A stretch of 64,000 nt of DNA from Austropuccinia psidii (lineage: Eukaryota > Basidiomycota > Pucciniomycetes > Pucciniales > Sphaerophragmiaceae), in NCBI GenBank assembly GCA_023105745.1, contig JALGQZ010000002.1:82539785-82603784 (forward strand). Direction: 5' to 3'. The notes under the pieces were generated by a model that was not told the origin of the DNA, did no database searches, and worked only from the letters and a program-made list of their open reading frames with translations. A program made the translations under genes and the position numbers. Positions within the stretch are counted from its first letter, which is position 1. Every line of letters starts with the position of its first letter. Of this stretch, positions 10,383-21,556 are shown piece by piece.

Positions 10383-12444
10383 TTATTGCAGAGCATCACC
10401 ATTCGGCCTAATAACTGGCATGTCAAGTATTTTGAGGGCGCTAGTCTGCATCTTACTACAGCCTTTGAGCCAATCTTGATCAAATACCTGAAATGATAAG
10501 CCTTCCGGAATATCACCATCATCTGTCGATCGTAATTCTGGCAATCTATCAATAGTTTTTTTACCCTTTTTTTTAATGCGATTACAAAACTCTATGTCTA
10601 AATCAATTTTTAATACCAATTCATTAAATAACTGGGAGCGCCAGCATAATCCCACTTTGCGGTAAACTTGACGGCCATTTTCCAGTACCTCCTCAGTATC
10701 TGAACATACTCGAGGGTCATTGAATTGTGATGCTAGAATGGGAAAATTAGCCGTATCACACCATTCACAACGGCGCTCACAGGTCTGCACATAATGAAGT
10801 AGATCATCATCAGTCTTTGCTCACAATGAAGAAGAGATACATTAACTAACCCTTTGACGAATCTTCGCGAGATTTTGATTCTCCTTCTTTTTAACCAAAT
10901 ACTCGGCATCCTTTTGAATAGACTTCCATTCTCTTTTCAAATAAGTGAAATATTGCTCCATTAAAGCTGCCACGACCCCATAGTTATTATGATCCTTGTT
11001 CCAACAGTAATGATGATACTCGGTGCTGACCAGTGCAAGACGGAATGTACGGTAAAACACCATAGACATCAGCTCATTGAACGGATGTTGCCATGAGCTC
11101 TCCCAGTCCCAAGTGAACCGCTTTAGTCCTAGCTTGTGGAGCTCATTTTCGCAGTAGCTTTGGAAACCCTGAGACTGAACCTGTGTTGATGGCTCATTGA
11201 AAACATCCTCGGGGACATATCCGAGATGACCAGCCACTTGAATTGCAATTTCACGCTCTTCTCTGCTGGGTGGTGCTGGTAGTGAGGAAAAATCCTTATC
11301 CCTAACTTTGAGTAGGAACAGGCAATGTGCGTGTACTGCTGATCTCATTCCATGGACATTCTCTGGAAGTTCTGCCTTCAGCCATTTTTGTTGCTCCTTC
11401 TGGCTTGCACGTTTCGCCACATTGTGAGCTTTGCGGGCCTGGTTCCTTTGCTGTCTGACCTCGGATTGATCAAGCATACTCTGGGCAAGGCCCAGCTGAG
11501 GATGGGTGAACTCACTATTTGATTGAGTGCCTTGCTCATGCGCCGTAAAATCGTCCCTCCTTGGTTCATCATTTCTTTCACTTTGAGTCGGAGACATGTT
11601 CTCATCCTCATCATCCACAATTCTTTCTCTTGATGAACTGGCATGACCCGTTCTTGGTTTGGAGGCATATGGATGATGACGTCCAGTGACTTTCTCTTTA
11701 TGGACCAGAGGTGAAGACGCATAAAGTTCATCCCCTGCCATGCAAATCATAAGTTAACACATCAAAACATTAATGAAGACTGGTCATCCTCACGATCTTC
11801 AATTGGCTCCTGAGATCGGACTGACTTGCCTTTAGGTGCCATATCTAACCCATGAAACAAAAATATCAAATTGTGAAAAATGTTATACTCCAAAATTCAA
11901 ATGACTTACTTTGATGAAGCGTCAATCCTGGATTTCCCTCCGACAGACTGCTCCAAGTTACATTTTCCAAAGGTCTTTTTCGTCGCCCGCCATCAACGCG
12001 CCTTTCATTTCCCACATGAGCCTGAGATCCTGATGGAATATTGAGGGTTGGCTGTTGACTTCGTCCAAAGGGATCCTGGGATGCGACTGGATTCCGACCG
12101 GGGTTAAGGAGGAACTCACGTGGAAATTTTGATTGGGGATTAGCGTTTGATGAGATTTGAGGTGTGCCTTCCGGCCCCTCAGACACATGCATTTGTGTAT
12201 TAGTGGGATTCGGGGGAATTGGAGTGACAGAAATATTTGGGATCGCCCAAGTGCTGGAAGTTGGAGCCTTCGGATTTCCCACATCAATGTTAAGACCTGA
12301 TACATTCATTGAGGATGCGATAGGGGTTGTGAGAGGAATGTTGGGACTCAATGGTGATTGTGTTTGAACATATTCTATGCTAGATTCACTATCTGAGTCA
12401 TGAACAGAACCTGAACGGGATTGATGTGACTTGGAAGATGACAT
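10383..12444 (-). CDS. Unknown four-exon gene, head-to-head with tnp2 transposase
   Basis: Exons 12444-11910, 11844-11794, 11734-10851 and 10784-10383 splice in frame at consensus GT..AG sites to 623 aa. The first third is Ser/Pro-rich and probably disordered. The middle has a Gln/Lys/Arg-rich helical stretch and a conserved-looking globular part rich in aromatic residues. The last exon opens with a small cysteine cluster, C-x3-C-x2-C (CERRCEWC). I do not recognise the family. It is divergently arranged with the transposase gene starting at 13406, with 961 bp between. Many EnSpm/CACTA elements encode a second DNA-binding protein beside the transposase, so a TnpA-like accessory is one possibility, unproven. 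No stop or frameshift was seen. Confidence 0.65.
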
Positions 12445-13405
12445 AAGGGCTGAAAAAGTACAGTAATATTTTTAACTAGATAAAACACCTCAGTATTATG
12501 ATAAAATAGAGTGATATGAGATGAAATATTTTCAAATTTAGAATAGAGAAATTCTATGAATAGTTGGAACTAAGTGTTGCGTGAAAGTCCAATAAGCCTC
12601 TTTTTAGGAGAATCCTCCCTGCCTCCTCTTGAGCTCCTCCGCTTCGGTCGGAAACCACCCTGCACAGCCTACCACCATATAATGTAATATTCCCTTGATC
12701 TCAAAGGGGACCCATCATCCATAAGTAATCATATTAGGTAACATTTCCGCCTCCCCATTGTCACATTTTGTGAATTATCCAAACTGCCAATATACGCATT
12801 GAAATTCCACAGCATTGTACATCTGTAAAGGGGTATATTCATGAAGGATTTACCCACAAAAGAGACATCACCTTTTCAAGAAAGGCGAGACAATCCAAAT
12901 CACATTCCAACCGATTAAAAGCCTGCTGCACTCAAACCAAATACCAAGACTTCAGCTGCACTCCAACCCCTTATGTAATAGAGTTATATCGTTATGTCTG
13001 TAATAAGGTTTAAGCCATGTACGATGGCGTGCCAGCGTACATGGTTTGAATGTCAATCCCCTCAAATCAATGTTGACACATCCCTATTGCAATGCCCCTC
13101 AAGGGTCAAAACCGCAGTATTGCCATGTGTAAATAAAATAGAATATGTATGAGCATTGAGCTGCATGGCATTTTACCCCATTAAACTCCTAACCAATTCC
13201 GCCATCCAGATGAGACATGTTACACTCTATCAGCTGCAGCGCACACACCATTACAAATGGGATAAAACTCCCAGCTGGCTCAAATCATCTCCCCCTTCAT
13301 AAAGAATCACTCAATTTTTTTGCCAATTAATAACACTCCTAAACACTTTCACATCAGCCATAGATATTTATACACAAACCAACTGTACTCCCAATTTCTG
13401 CAACA
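12445..13405. other. Divergent intergenic region with palindrome copy 5
   Basis: No gene seen. Contains a palindrome at 13016-13043 (stems CATGTACGATGGC / GCCAGCGTACATG with one mismatch each side). A TATTTATA word lies near 13366, about 40 bp before the transposase start, and could serve as its promoter. Confidence 0.45.
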
Positions 13406-14989
13406 ATGACAACCCGCCGCTATTCCTCAATGCGTATATGCATGTGTCAACACTGCTCAGCTCAAACACACTCTTCCCCTGAGGGTGATAGGCCTGGAGT
13501 TGCCTTCACACCTTTCCAATATAAACAGCACATTAAAAAGCTCAAATCAACCATTGCACCCAAATCTCTTCCAAACATCCCTACTTCTGCATCAGGATCT
13601 GGGTGCCCACAAATTCTATTGGATCAAATCTTCCCAGCTGATTATTCACGTTTGACCCAAAGCACTTTCTAAACTCCAGCGGTTCTCAATTCAACTGCAC
13701 AGAAACCATACAGCAGCAGTCAAACCCTTCCTCCACAAGACCTTGGAATGATAATATCTGCCATTCTATCATTAAGGTATAATATACCCCGCCGGGCTTC
13801 ACGCATTCTCAACCCCGCCCTAAACCTGCTGATCAAGTCCAGCATCTCAAGCTCCGGTGGTCCCCCCATTCCTGCATTCCATATACCTCAAGATCTGAGT
13901 ACCATATTTGAACATCTCCAATTGGAGCCAGTGATTCAAAACTATATATGTTGTCCTCAATGTTTCTCTCTTAATGGCCTTACTGAATCAGTCACAACTG
14001 ACCAACCCCACTGTCAACGCCATAATGACCCAAATGATCATGATCCCCCTTGCACACAATCATTAGGCAAATTCATCTATTCATTTGAAGCCCACACCCA
14101 AAACACCACCAACATGAAGCAAAAATTTATACCAACAAAACATTTCATTTATCAACCATTCAAAAATTGGCTTGCCAGATTTCTCCAGCGGGCTGGAATT
14201 ATGGACATTCTGCATCAACATCAACAATCCCAAACTCCCGAAGATTCCCCAAAATGTGACGTCTGGGATGGATTGGTCTGGAGACGCTTCACTGGCACTA
14301 GAAATATCCATGACCCCCCATTCATGTCCATTCCTGGTGCATTGGCCTTCTCGATTTATGTGGACTGGTTTAATGCACGTGGAAAGTCCACCCGGTTGGC
14401 CAGCATTGGACCTATCATGCTTATTTGTCTTAATCTCCCCCCAAGTGAAAGATTGAAGCCAGAGAATGTCTATGTTGCAGGAATCATCCCTGGTCCAAAG
14501 GAGCCAACTTCCCTTCAATTGAATTATTTATTAATGCCACTCATCAACGAGCTCAAAGAGCTATGGCAAGGTTACCATTGTTCACCCACCTCAACAGGTC
14601 CTTCAGGATCCTTTATCCGTGTTGCCATTCTCACAGCCATTGCGGATGTGGTTGCCATGCGCAAGCTTACTGGATTTATTTCCCATTCAGGCAACCACTT
14701 TTGTAATTTTTGCACCATTCACAAAGCTCAAATTGATGAAATTGGTCCTCAATTTCACTACACACGCTCATATCAAAATCATAAATCAACCATTGCCAAA
14801 TGGCTTCGGGCAACCCCACAACAAAGACAAGCAATTTTCTCTGAGTATGGAGTGCGATATTCAATTTTAGAAGACCTTCCGTATTGGGATGCCACCAGAA
14901 TGGTTAATCTTGACATAATGCATAATTTAATACTTGGAATTTTGAAGGATCATGCAACTTTCAAATTGTGCATTCCAGAGTCCAAATAA

Positions 14990-14997
14990 AAAATTTA
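14990..14997. repeat. Target site duplication, left (AAAATTTA)
   Basis: Identical 8-bp sequence occurs at 22111-22118, directly outside the two terminal inverted repeats. Removing the element with one copy restores the transposase frame. Confidence 0.9.
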
Positions 14998-15137
14998 GGG
15001 GGGTGATATTTCCACGCCTTAACTTAAAACTTACGCCTACGCCTACACATAAAATTGTGGATTCAGATACGCCTTCATGCCTTTCATGGATGTAGTTTGC
15101 TAAATCCACGCATCCAAGTGATTACTAAATCCACGCC
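14998..15137 (+). repeat. Left terminal inverted repeat
   Basis: It matches the inverted sequence of 21990-22110 over its length, apart from a gap of about 20 bp and a few substitutions. Internally rich in ACGCC words (TACGCCTACGCC), a possible set of transposase-binding repeats. Confidence 0.88.
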
Positions 15138-15201
15138 AAATAAGATTTTTATAAGATGTTTATCTCAGAAATTTGACAAAAAACTCTAAAATGAAAAAAT
15201 G

Positions 15202-16244
15202 CTATATACAAGTGATCTGTCTACATTTGCGGAATAATTTTATTGATGAGGAATATACTCTTCTCCAATTTGAAGCTGATTGATGTGAATGTGCCCCGGG
15301 CCACTGCGGTGGCAATTTGGGTAGAGGTAATTTGCCTATCTCATGTTCATTGAAAATAATGAGTATCCAATGATTACCATTTATGTGACCTAGGGAGATT
15401 GGATGCATAATTGAAACTCCACATGGACTGCATAGGGTTGGAAGGAATGTTTGTGGTGGGAAGTTCTGGCAATCTGGATGGAAAAATACAAATGGACGCT
15501 TATATGTATTTGTCAACATTGATCCATGATCCCATTTACTTAACCAGTTATCCATTCTTGTAATAGCTGTAGCCATCAGATTATCTCTTATATTATCCAT
15601 TTCCACTGCTCCTCCCAATATTTGGTTGTAATAATTGTTATTCCTATCAATTTCTTCTATCAAATCTTGTATCACTTCTCTCCAGCTCTTTTCCTTTTGT
15701 GGGATTGAAAGTGACAATCCTTTTGCCACTGCATGGAATCCACAATTCCCATCTGCAGGAGGATTAAAAATTTTCTCAATAAACTTGTGCATGAAAGGTG
15801 GCTGTATCTGATCAATATAGAGAGTCTTTGAAAAGGAGGTTATTTTTCAGTTATTCATTTGCATATCAAATTTTATCCACTCACTGGTTCTTCCAAACAA
15901 TTTGAGTTATTTCGGGGTCTCAAGTTTCTTTCCAATTTTCCTATATCATTTAATAGTTTTCTTTTTCTTTTTGTGGTAGTTTCATCATCTTGGCTTGCCT
16001 CTTTTTTCATCAAATAGAACTTTTCCCCCCTCATAAATTGAGTGTTGGGACCAATAGTAGCTCTGTGCATCTTTTTAAGAAATCTTTTGTGACGATTCAG
16101 GATATCCTGCTCAATTTCAAACTTGGATGGAAGCCTTTTGGTAGACTTTACCCTTTTCCTTTTTAGTGATGGCCTACCACGTGAAATTAAAGCCTTTTCG
16201 GGGTGACAAAGCTTAATGGTTGCAAACATTTTATTTGAAGCCAT
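15202..16244 (-). CDS. OTU-type cysteine protease (putative deubiquitinase)
   Basis: OTU proteases cleave ubiquitin chains. Exon 1 is 16244-15885 and exon 2 is 15825-15202, joined by a 59-nt intron (GTGAGT..CAAAG) in phase 0, for 327 aa. The first 120 residues are strongly basic and probably disordered. The catalytic domain starts with PADGNCGFHAVA, giving D145 and nucleophile C148, and ends with GNHWILI, giving H272. These are the hallmark OTU residues and all are present. The gene is transcribed toward the left TIR. Its start overlaps the start of gene A on the opposite strand by 29 bp (16216-16244), so at least one of the two true starts may lie further in or be joined by another exon. Substrate unknown. 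Confidence 0.75.
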
Positions 16245-16995
16245 TGCACTTTATATGGATGATCAGAACCCTCCGGTTACATTCAATATTTCTGATTCAG
16301 CTTCCAGTGATTCTTTGTCTGTGGAAATTAGTGCTATGCGATATTTGGGCTCCTGTTTGAGTGTCAACAAGGTTCAACTTGTTCCACAAAGCAATGAAAG
16401 TAAAGAAGGTACTAGTATGACATCAAAGGGAATTTTAACACCAACTTTGACTGGCTTGGTCGATAATATCCTCCAGCTGATGATTGCATTTAATTGGGTT
16501 CGGGCACATACTAAGGTCGATTCCAAAACTACTCAGAAAATTGGAAAGAGATTGGTCAAGAGAGGAGTGGATCCTTTGCAAGAGTTGGTGACCATTCAAG
16601 ATCAGATGAAGGCTGGAAGGCCATGCTACAATCTGATTGCAGCATTCCTTACAGGGGGTGTACGTGGACTTCTGGTGTGTTCAGCTGATTACCGCATTAG
16701 TTCAGCAAAAGGGACCCTTCAGCTTCTGGAAATTACATCAATGCTCAAGAGAAAAGAATCTTTGCCAGATGAAGATATTTGGAAGCGCACAAACAAGTAT
16801 ATATGTGAAATCCTTCATGAAAGCTTTTTCTCGAATCCTTCATCTTCACCAATTTGCCCCAGCAAATACCGCCTTCCAGAATATTTAGCATTGGATTTTA
16901 GTGAGGCTTGGCAAAAAAAACACCCTTTGGAGTCTAATTTAATCATGAACTTACCTAAAAAGGTTGGTATTGACAAAGAAATTCAAAAGGTGTAG
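16216..16995 (+). CDS. Gene A, second copy (unknown family)
   Basis: Open frame of 259 aa homologous in its C-terminal 100 residues to the partial gene at 2-319. The first 60 residues are Ser-rich and the rest is predicted to be mostly helical. No catalytic motif, signal peptide or membrane segment is visible. The shared RTNKYIC motif and LDF-x2-AW motif are the most conserved parts. It lies head-to-head with the OTU gene and upstream of the TET/JBP gene inside the TIR element. The start at 16216 is the first ATG of the frame; an upstream exon cannot be excluded. Function unknown. Confidence 0.6.
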   Translation: MVANILFEAIALYMDDQNPPVTFNISDSASSDSLSVEISAMRYLGSCLSVNKVQLVPQSNESKEGTSMTSKGILTPTLTGLVDNILQLMIAFNWVRAHTKVDSKTTQKIGKRLVKRGVDPLQELVTIQDQMKAGRPCYNLIAAFLTGGVRGLLVCSADYRISSAKGTLQLLEITSMLKRKESLPDEDIWKRTNKYICEILHESFFSNPSSSPICPSKYRLPEYLALDFSEAWQKKHPLESNLIMNLPKKVGIDKEIQKV

Positions 16996-17249
16996 TAGAG
17001 TGTGTGTGTGTCATATTACTTATTATTACCTGTGACCTGTAATTCATCACTATTGAGTGCAGGATATGCTTACTGTGCGGAGTCATGACTTCGAACAGCT
17101 TTGTGCCAAGCTGCTTATAAGATTGTCCAGTGTGCTTTTGTCACCTGAGTGCAAAAAAAGTCATGGGTAACAAGTTGATGCCTCAAGTATCACAAAGGAG
17201 AATAATTGTGCTTATGGGAATTTAGTGTAAAAAGAGAAACATATGAGAG
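16996..17249. other. Gene A downstream spacer
   Basis: Non-coding, with a short GT microsatellite at about 16998. Nothing else recognised. Confidence 0.4.
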
Positions 17250-17470
17250 AAGTGATGCCAGGGACCTTCTGAGGGGCTTGAACCCACAGAGCCTACCTGT
17301 TCCACCAAGGAGGAATGAGTTGGATTTGGTTTGCCGAAGCTATTGTCACCAACCACCCAGATTCACAACCCAGGTGCCCCCGGGTGAGTCTGGCCAGCGC
17401 CCAGGATCGAACATGCTACCTCTCAACCATTTTGAGAGGCACATGCTCTAACCATTAGGTCATTCACATC
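17250..17470 (-). repeat. tRNA-derived SINE-like sequence
   Basis: On the minus strand a box A-like word TGGTTAGAGCATG (about 17445-17457) and a box B-like word TGTTCGATCC (about 17404-17413) are spaced as in a tRNA, with a CCTCTCAA..TTGAGAGG arm between. A second box B-like word GGGTTCAAGCCCC lies near 17273-17285. This suggests a tRNA-derived SINE, perhaps dimeric. It is not a clean functional tRNA, because the acceptor stem is poor. Confidence 0.5.
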
Positions 17471-17789
17471 ACATTGACTTCCTCCTACACTTTGGGGGCA
17501 AAATCCCCAATCCACCTGCATCCTTTTCACTTCGGATATCATCACTGAAACCTATTTTTTTTTAATTCAAAATATTATTTTCTTTGATACAAAATAATCC
17601 TCATAACCAAACACTTGTAATTAAAAGTTACCCAAGTGAGTTTCTTTTTTACTTTTCAATTTACCAATATGATCACTATTTTTTGCAAAAAAAAACATTT
17701 TCTTATTTTTTAAAAATTTTTGATTTTTAATTATTTTTATTTTTAAAAATTTTAGTTTTTAATTATTTTTATTTTTATTTATTTAAATT
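17471..17789. other. A/T-rich spacer before the hairpin array
   Basis: No gene. Composition becomes increasingly A/T-rich, with T and A runs leading into the array. Confidence 0.4.
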
Positions 17790-19333
17790 GATCGCTGGGG
17801 CTCTTACAGCCCCAGCGATCAAAAGTCTTTTAAAAAAATACTTTTTGGATTTTTTTTTAAATACTTTTAATTTTTAATTATTATAATTTTTATTTTGTTT
17901 TTTTTATTTAAATTGATTGCTGGGGCTCTTACAGCCCCAGCAATCAAAAGATTTTTAAAAAAAAAACTTTTTTTAATTTTTTTTAAAAAAATTTATTTTT
18001 TAATTGTTATTTCTTTTTTTTTATTTTTTTTGATTTAAATTGGTAGCTGTAAGAGCCCCAGCGATCAAAAGGTTTTCAAAAAAAAACCTGTTTTTTTTTT
18101 AAAAAATTTTAATTTTTTAATTATTTTTTTGATTGAAATTGATCGCTGGGGCTCTTACAGCCCCAGCGATCAAAAGGTTTTCAAAAAAAAACCTTTTTTT
18201 TTTTTTAAAAAAAAAAAAATAATTTTGAATTAATTTAAATATTTTAATTTTTTTTTTATTTTTTTTTGGTTTTTTTTTTTATTTAAATTGATCGCTGGGG
18301 CTCTTACAGCCCCAGCGATCAAAAGATTTTTAAAAAAAAACTGTTTTTATTTTTTTTTAAAAAATTTTATTTTTAATTATTATTATTTTTTATTTATTTT
18401 TTTTTTATTTAAATTGATCGCTGGGGCTCTTACAGCCCCAGCGATCAAAAGTTTTTTAAAATAAAAACTTTTTTCTTTTTTTTTAAAAAAAATATAATTT
18501 TTAATTATTTTAATTATTTTAATTTTTTTTTTATTTTTTTTTTATCAATAGTTTTATAAAAAAAAACTTTTTTTATTTATTTTTAAAAAATTTTCTTTTT
18601 TAATTATTATTATTTTTTTTAATTTAATTTGATTGCTGGGGCTCTTACAGCCCCAGCGATCAAAAGTTTTTTTAAAAAAAAACATTTTTTTTTTAAAAAA
18701 AAATCCAATTTTTAATTAATTTAATTTTTTTTTTTATTGAAAGTGATTGCTGGGGCTCTTACAGCCCCACTGATCAAAATTTTTCAAAAAAAAAACTTTT
18801 TTTATTTTTTTTTAAAAATTTCATTTTCATTTTATTTGTTTTGATCAAAATTTTTTTAAAAAAAACAATTTTTATCTTTTTTTAAAAAATTTTAATTTTT
18901 AATAATTTTTACTTTTATTTTATTTATTTTTTTTAAAAAATTAATTTTTAATTATTTTATTTTATTTTTTTTGATTTTTATTAAAATAAAGCTTTTATAA
19001 AAGTTTCAAAAAAGAAACATTAATTTTTTTTTTAACAAAATTGAATTTTCAATAATCTTATTTTCTTTTTTCTTAATTTAAATTGATTGCTGGGGCCCCA
19101 GCAATCACGATGTTTTTTCAATTTTTTTGAAAAACATTTTTATTTTTATTTTTATTTTTGTTTTAATTCAAATTGACTGCTGGACCCCTTAAAGCCCCAG
19201 CAATCAAAATGTTTCTATTTTTTTAAAAAATTTTAATTTCTACTTTATTTATTTTTTATTTTTTAAAAAACATTTCCAATTTTTGAATTTTTTTTTTAAT
19301 TTAAATTGATCACTGGGGCCAGCCCCAGTGATC
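17790..19333. repeat. Array of eleven hairpin units in A/T-rich DNA
   Basis: Typical unit is 31 bp: stem GATCGCTGGGGCT, loop CTTAC, complementary stem. Units lie at 17790, 17915, 18045 (half unit, inverted), 18141, 18290, 18416, 18631, 18745, 19085, 19175 and 19308, mostly 110-220 bp apart. They are separated by long T and A runs, themselves roughly complementary. Paired changes keep pairing: GATTGC/GCAATC at 17915 and 19085, GATCAC/GTGATC at 19308. The array occupies the spacer between gene A and the TET/JBP gene. Function unknown. Confidence 0.9.
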
Positions 19334-19595
19334 ACAATGGTTTTTCATTTTTTTGGTTGTTTTTGTGTTAATTCAATTGTAAACTCTGAATTTTTTAAAA
19401 GAAAAAATTTAAATTTATATTTACTAATTTTTTTCAATTTCGTTACAACCATTATTTTTTCAAAAAAGCCTTATTCTTTTTTTTTTTAATAAAATTTAAG
19501 CGACCATGATTTTTATTTACTTATTTGACTTTTTTTTTAATAAAAATCATTCTAGGGGAAAGCCTCACCTGTCGCTTCTTGCTTTTTCACCGATC

Positions 19596-20992
19596 ATGAA
19601 TCAACAGTCACCATACCAACTCATTGAGCTCCCAAAATGTATGGAGTCACTTAATGATGAAGAAAAACATTTCATGGGAAGGACTATTTCACCAGTTGTA
19701 AATGATTTTTCTTCATCAATTAGTGACTCAATGCATCCAAAAACCCTTCAAAACTCAAGCTTACACAGCGAAAACGGAAAGGATGAGTCATTTTTGCATT
19801 CTGAGGATCATTCCATGGGAAGGACTATTTCACCAGCTGTGAATGATTCCCCCTTATCCAAAAATGACTCATCTCTAAATAAGAAATCTAATCATTCACA
19901 TAGAAGATTTCAAATTGCACGAAAATTACTCACCCAAATTTTGGACCATGCATCAAGAAGCAGAGGCGAATTCAGTACAGTTCCAGTTAAGCCCAAGCCA
20001 AATAGAAAAAATAAGCTTTTATTACCTTCCATAAATGAAACACCAAATCCTTCAATTGTTTTCAATTCAAAAAATCATGAGCCCCTCTTCATTTATCACC
20101 TGCATCCATTTCATATTCCTTCTCCAACTTTTACTTCATTAAATCAATTAATAATATCACCTTACAAATTAGCCCAAAATCGTCCTCATATTAAATCCAA
20201 TAGTGATCTTATTGATGGTCATATGAAAGGAGTTGGATTTCACTGTGGAAGTGATAGTGGTAAATCCTTAGGTGAGTATTTAAAAAATTATATTCAAGTT
20301 TTTTTGTTAATTTTATTCTCCTTTTACTAGGTGTTTATGCCAGGAAGACCACAATGAATCCAGAAGTATTAGACGCAGATAATGATGAATGGATGACCCT
20401 TTCTCAGTTTGAAAATTTTGTTTCCTCCCGCATCAAGCTTCTTTCTATGTCTGCTGCCCGTGAGAATAATGAAATCATGCAAGAAGCCCAGCTACCTGAA
20501 TGGAATCCAATGTTCCACCAAAATTTACGGTCTTTCTCCAATGTAATCATAACAAAAAATGGTTTTCATAATTGTGTTCATAGAGATGAAAAGGACATGA
20601 ATACTTGGACTTATGGTTTGTTCACATTCTTTGACAAATCAGCAATAAAACCAATTCCATCTCCCATCCGCTCCTGTGGCTATGGCCTCTCATTTCCTGA
20701 ATACTCCACACTTTTGGATTTTTCTCGCAAACAAGGTATTATTGAGCTTCTCTGGAAAACTTCGACCACTTTTCACCAGACCACTCAGCCACCTCCTATT
20801 TTTGATGAACTTCCCACCATAACTCACTTTGGCTGTTCTTTCCAAATCAACTCCAAGCTATATTCAAGAGCTAAAAGCCTTATATGTATGGATCCAATAA
20901 CCCAAGAAGAGAAGACATATGGACGTCAAGAAAGGATTCAAAATGAAAAGCAAAGACATCAACAGAAAAAAATGAAGCTTTCAAAGATATAA
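19596..20992 (+). CDS. TET/JBP-like 2-oxoglutarate/Fe(II) dioxygenase (locus 2)
   Basis: Exons 19596-20271 and 20331-20992 join across a 59-nt intron to 445 aa. An in-frame ATG at 19506 exists, but the added 30 residues are a hydrophobic translation of the A/T-rich leader, so the start at 19596 is preferred. The N-terminal half is Ser/Asn/His-rich and contains a 12-residue duplication beginning MGRTISP. The catalytic half has the HxD pair H309/D311 (CVHRDEKD), distal H374 (TTFHQTT) and R405. It aligns with the gene at 897-2225, including the block before the distal His. No disabling change was seen. Predicted to oxidise methylated pyrimidines in DNA by family membership only. Confidence 0.75.
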
Positions 20993-21556
20993 ATTTCTTG
21001 TAATTTTCCATTTCTTTTCATGTAGCTTTTCAACCTTAGACTAGGATACTTATGCATGAAATGGGATGGTTGATGCAAACTTGAGTACATATTTTCCTTT
21101 GATGACTTTCTTGAAATATATGTCCTTAAGTCTCCTTTGGAATTTGCTTCATGTATTCTGTTCGAAGTCAGGACTTCGAATAGAAAGATTTTTCTCATTC
21201 AGAGATTGATACAATTATATTGACATATCCAAGAATAAATTTCCTTGCCTCTCTAAATTGAGCTCTTTTTTTCAAACAATCTTTTATTGAATGTTGCATG
21301 TTTCTATTTATAATACAAATAGTAACTGCAAACCACAAGCCGGCCTGATTAGTATCAAAATTACTTTAGTATATATTCTTGCTCTCCAGTTCATTGCATT
21401 TACCATTCATTCCTGTCAAGATCAAACTGAATCTTTTTTTTAAATATGGATTCTTCCAAGCCATATTGCCTTGGTATATTGAAAACCCATTTAATTATGA
21501 TTATATGACCATGAGGCAATATTTTAATATAATCTATATATCTAATATATGTCTAG
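20993..21556. other. Spacer where the SNF2 5' part is missing
   Basis: No SNF2-like motif I to V is present here in either strand. The upstream exons of the SNF2 gene appear deleted. Nothing else recognised. Confidence 0.45.

Noticed and set aside
13406..14989. Calling the transposase a KDZ transposase because TET/JBP genes are nearby
   Set aside because: The motifs (NLDIMHNL, FCNFC, C-terminal GPAQ..YERLIG) fit the tnp2/EnSpm type and not what I know of KDZ transposases.
17395..17470. Functional tRNA gene on the minus strand
   Set aside because: Box A and B are present, but the acceptor stem does not pair well and a second tRNA-like piece is nearby; SINE origin is more likely.
17790..19333. 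Regularly spaced palindromic repeats resembling a CRISPR array
   Set aside because: Spacers are A/T homopolymer-like and unequal in length, no cas genes are present, and the surrounding genes with introns are fungal.
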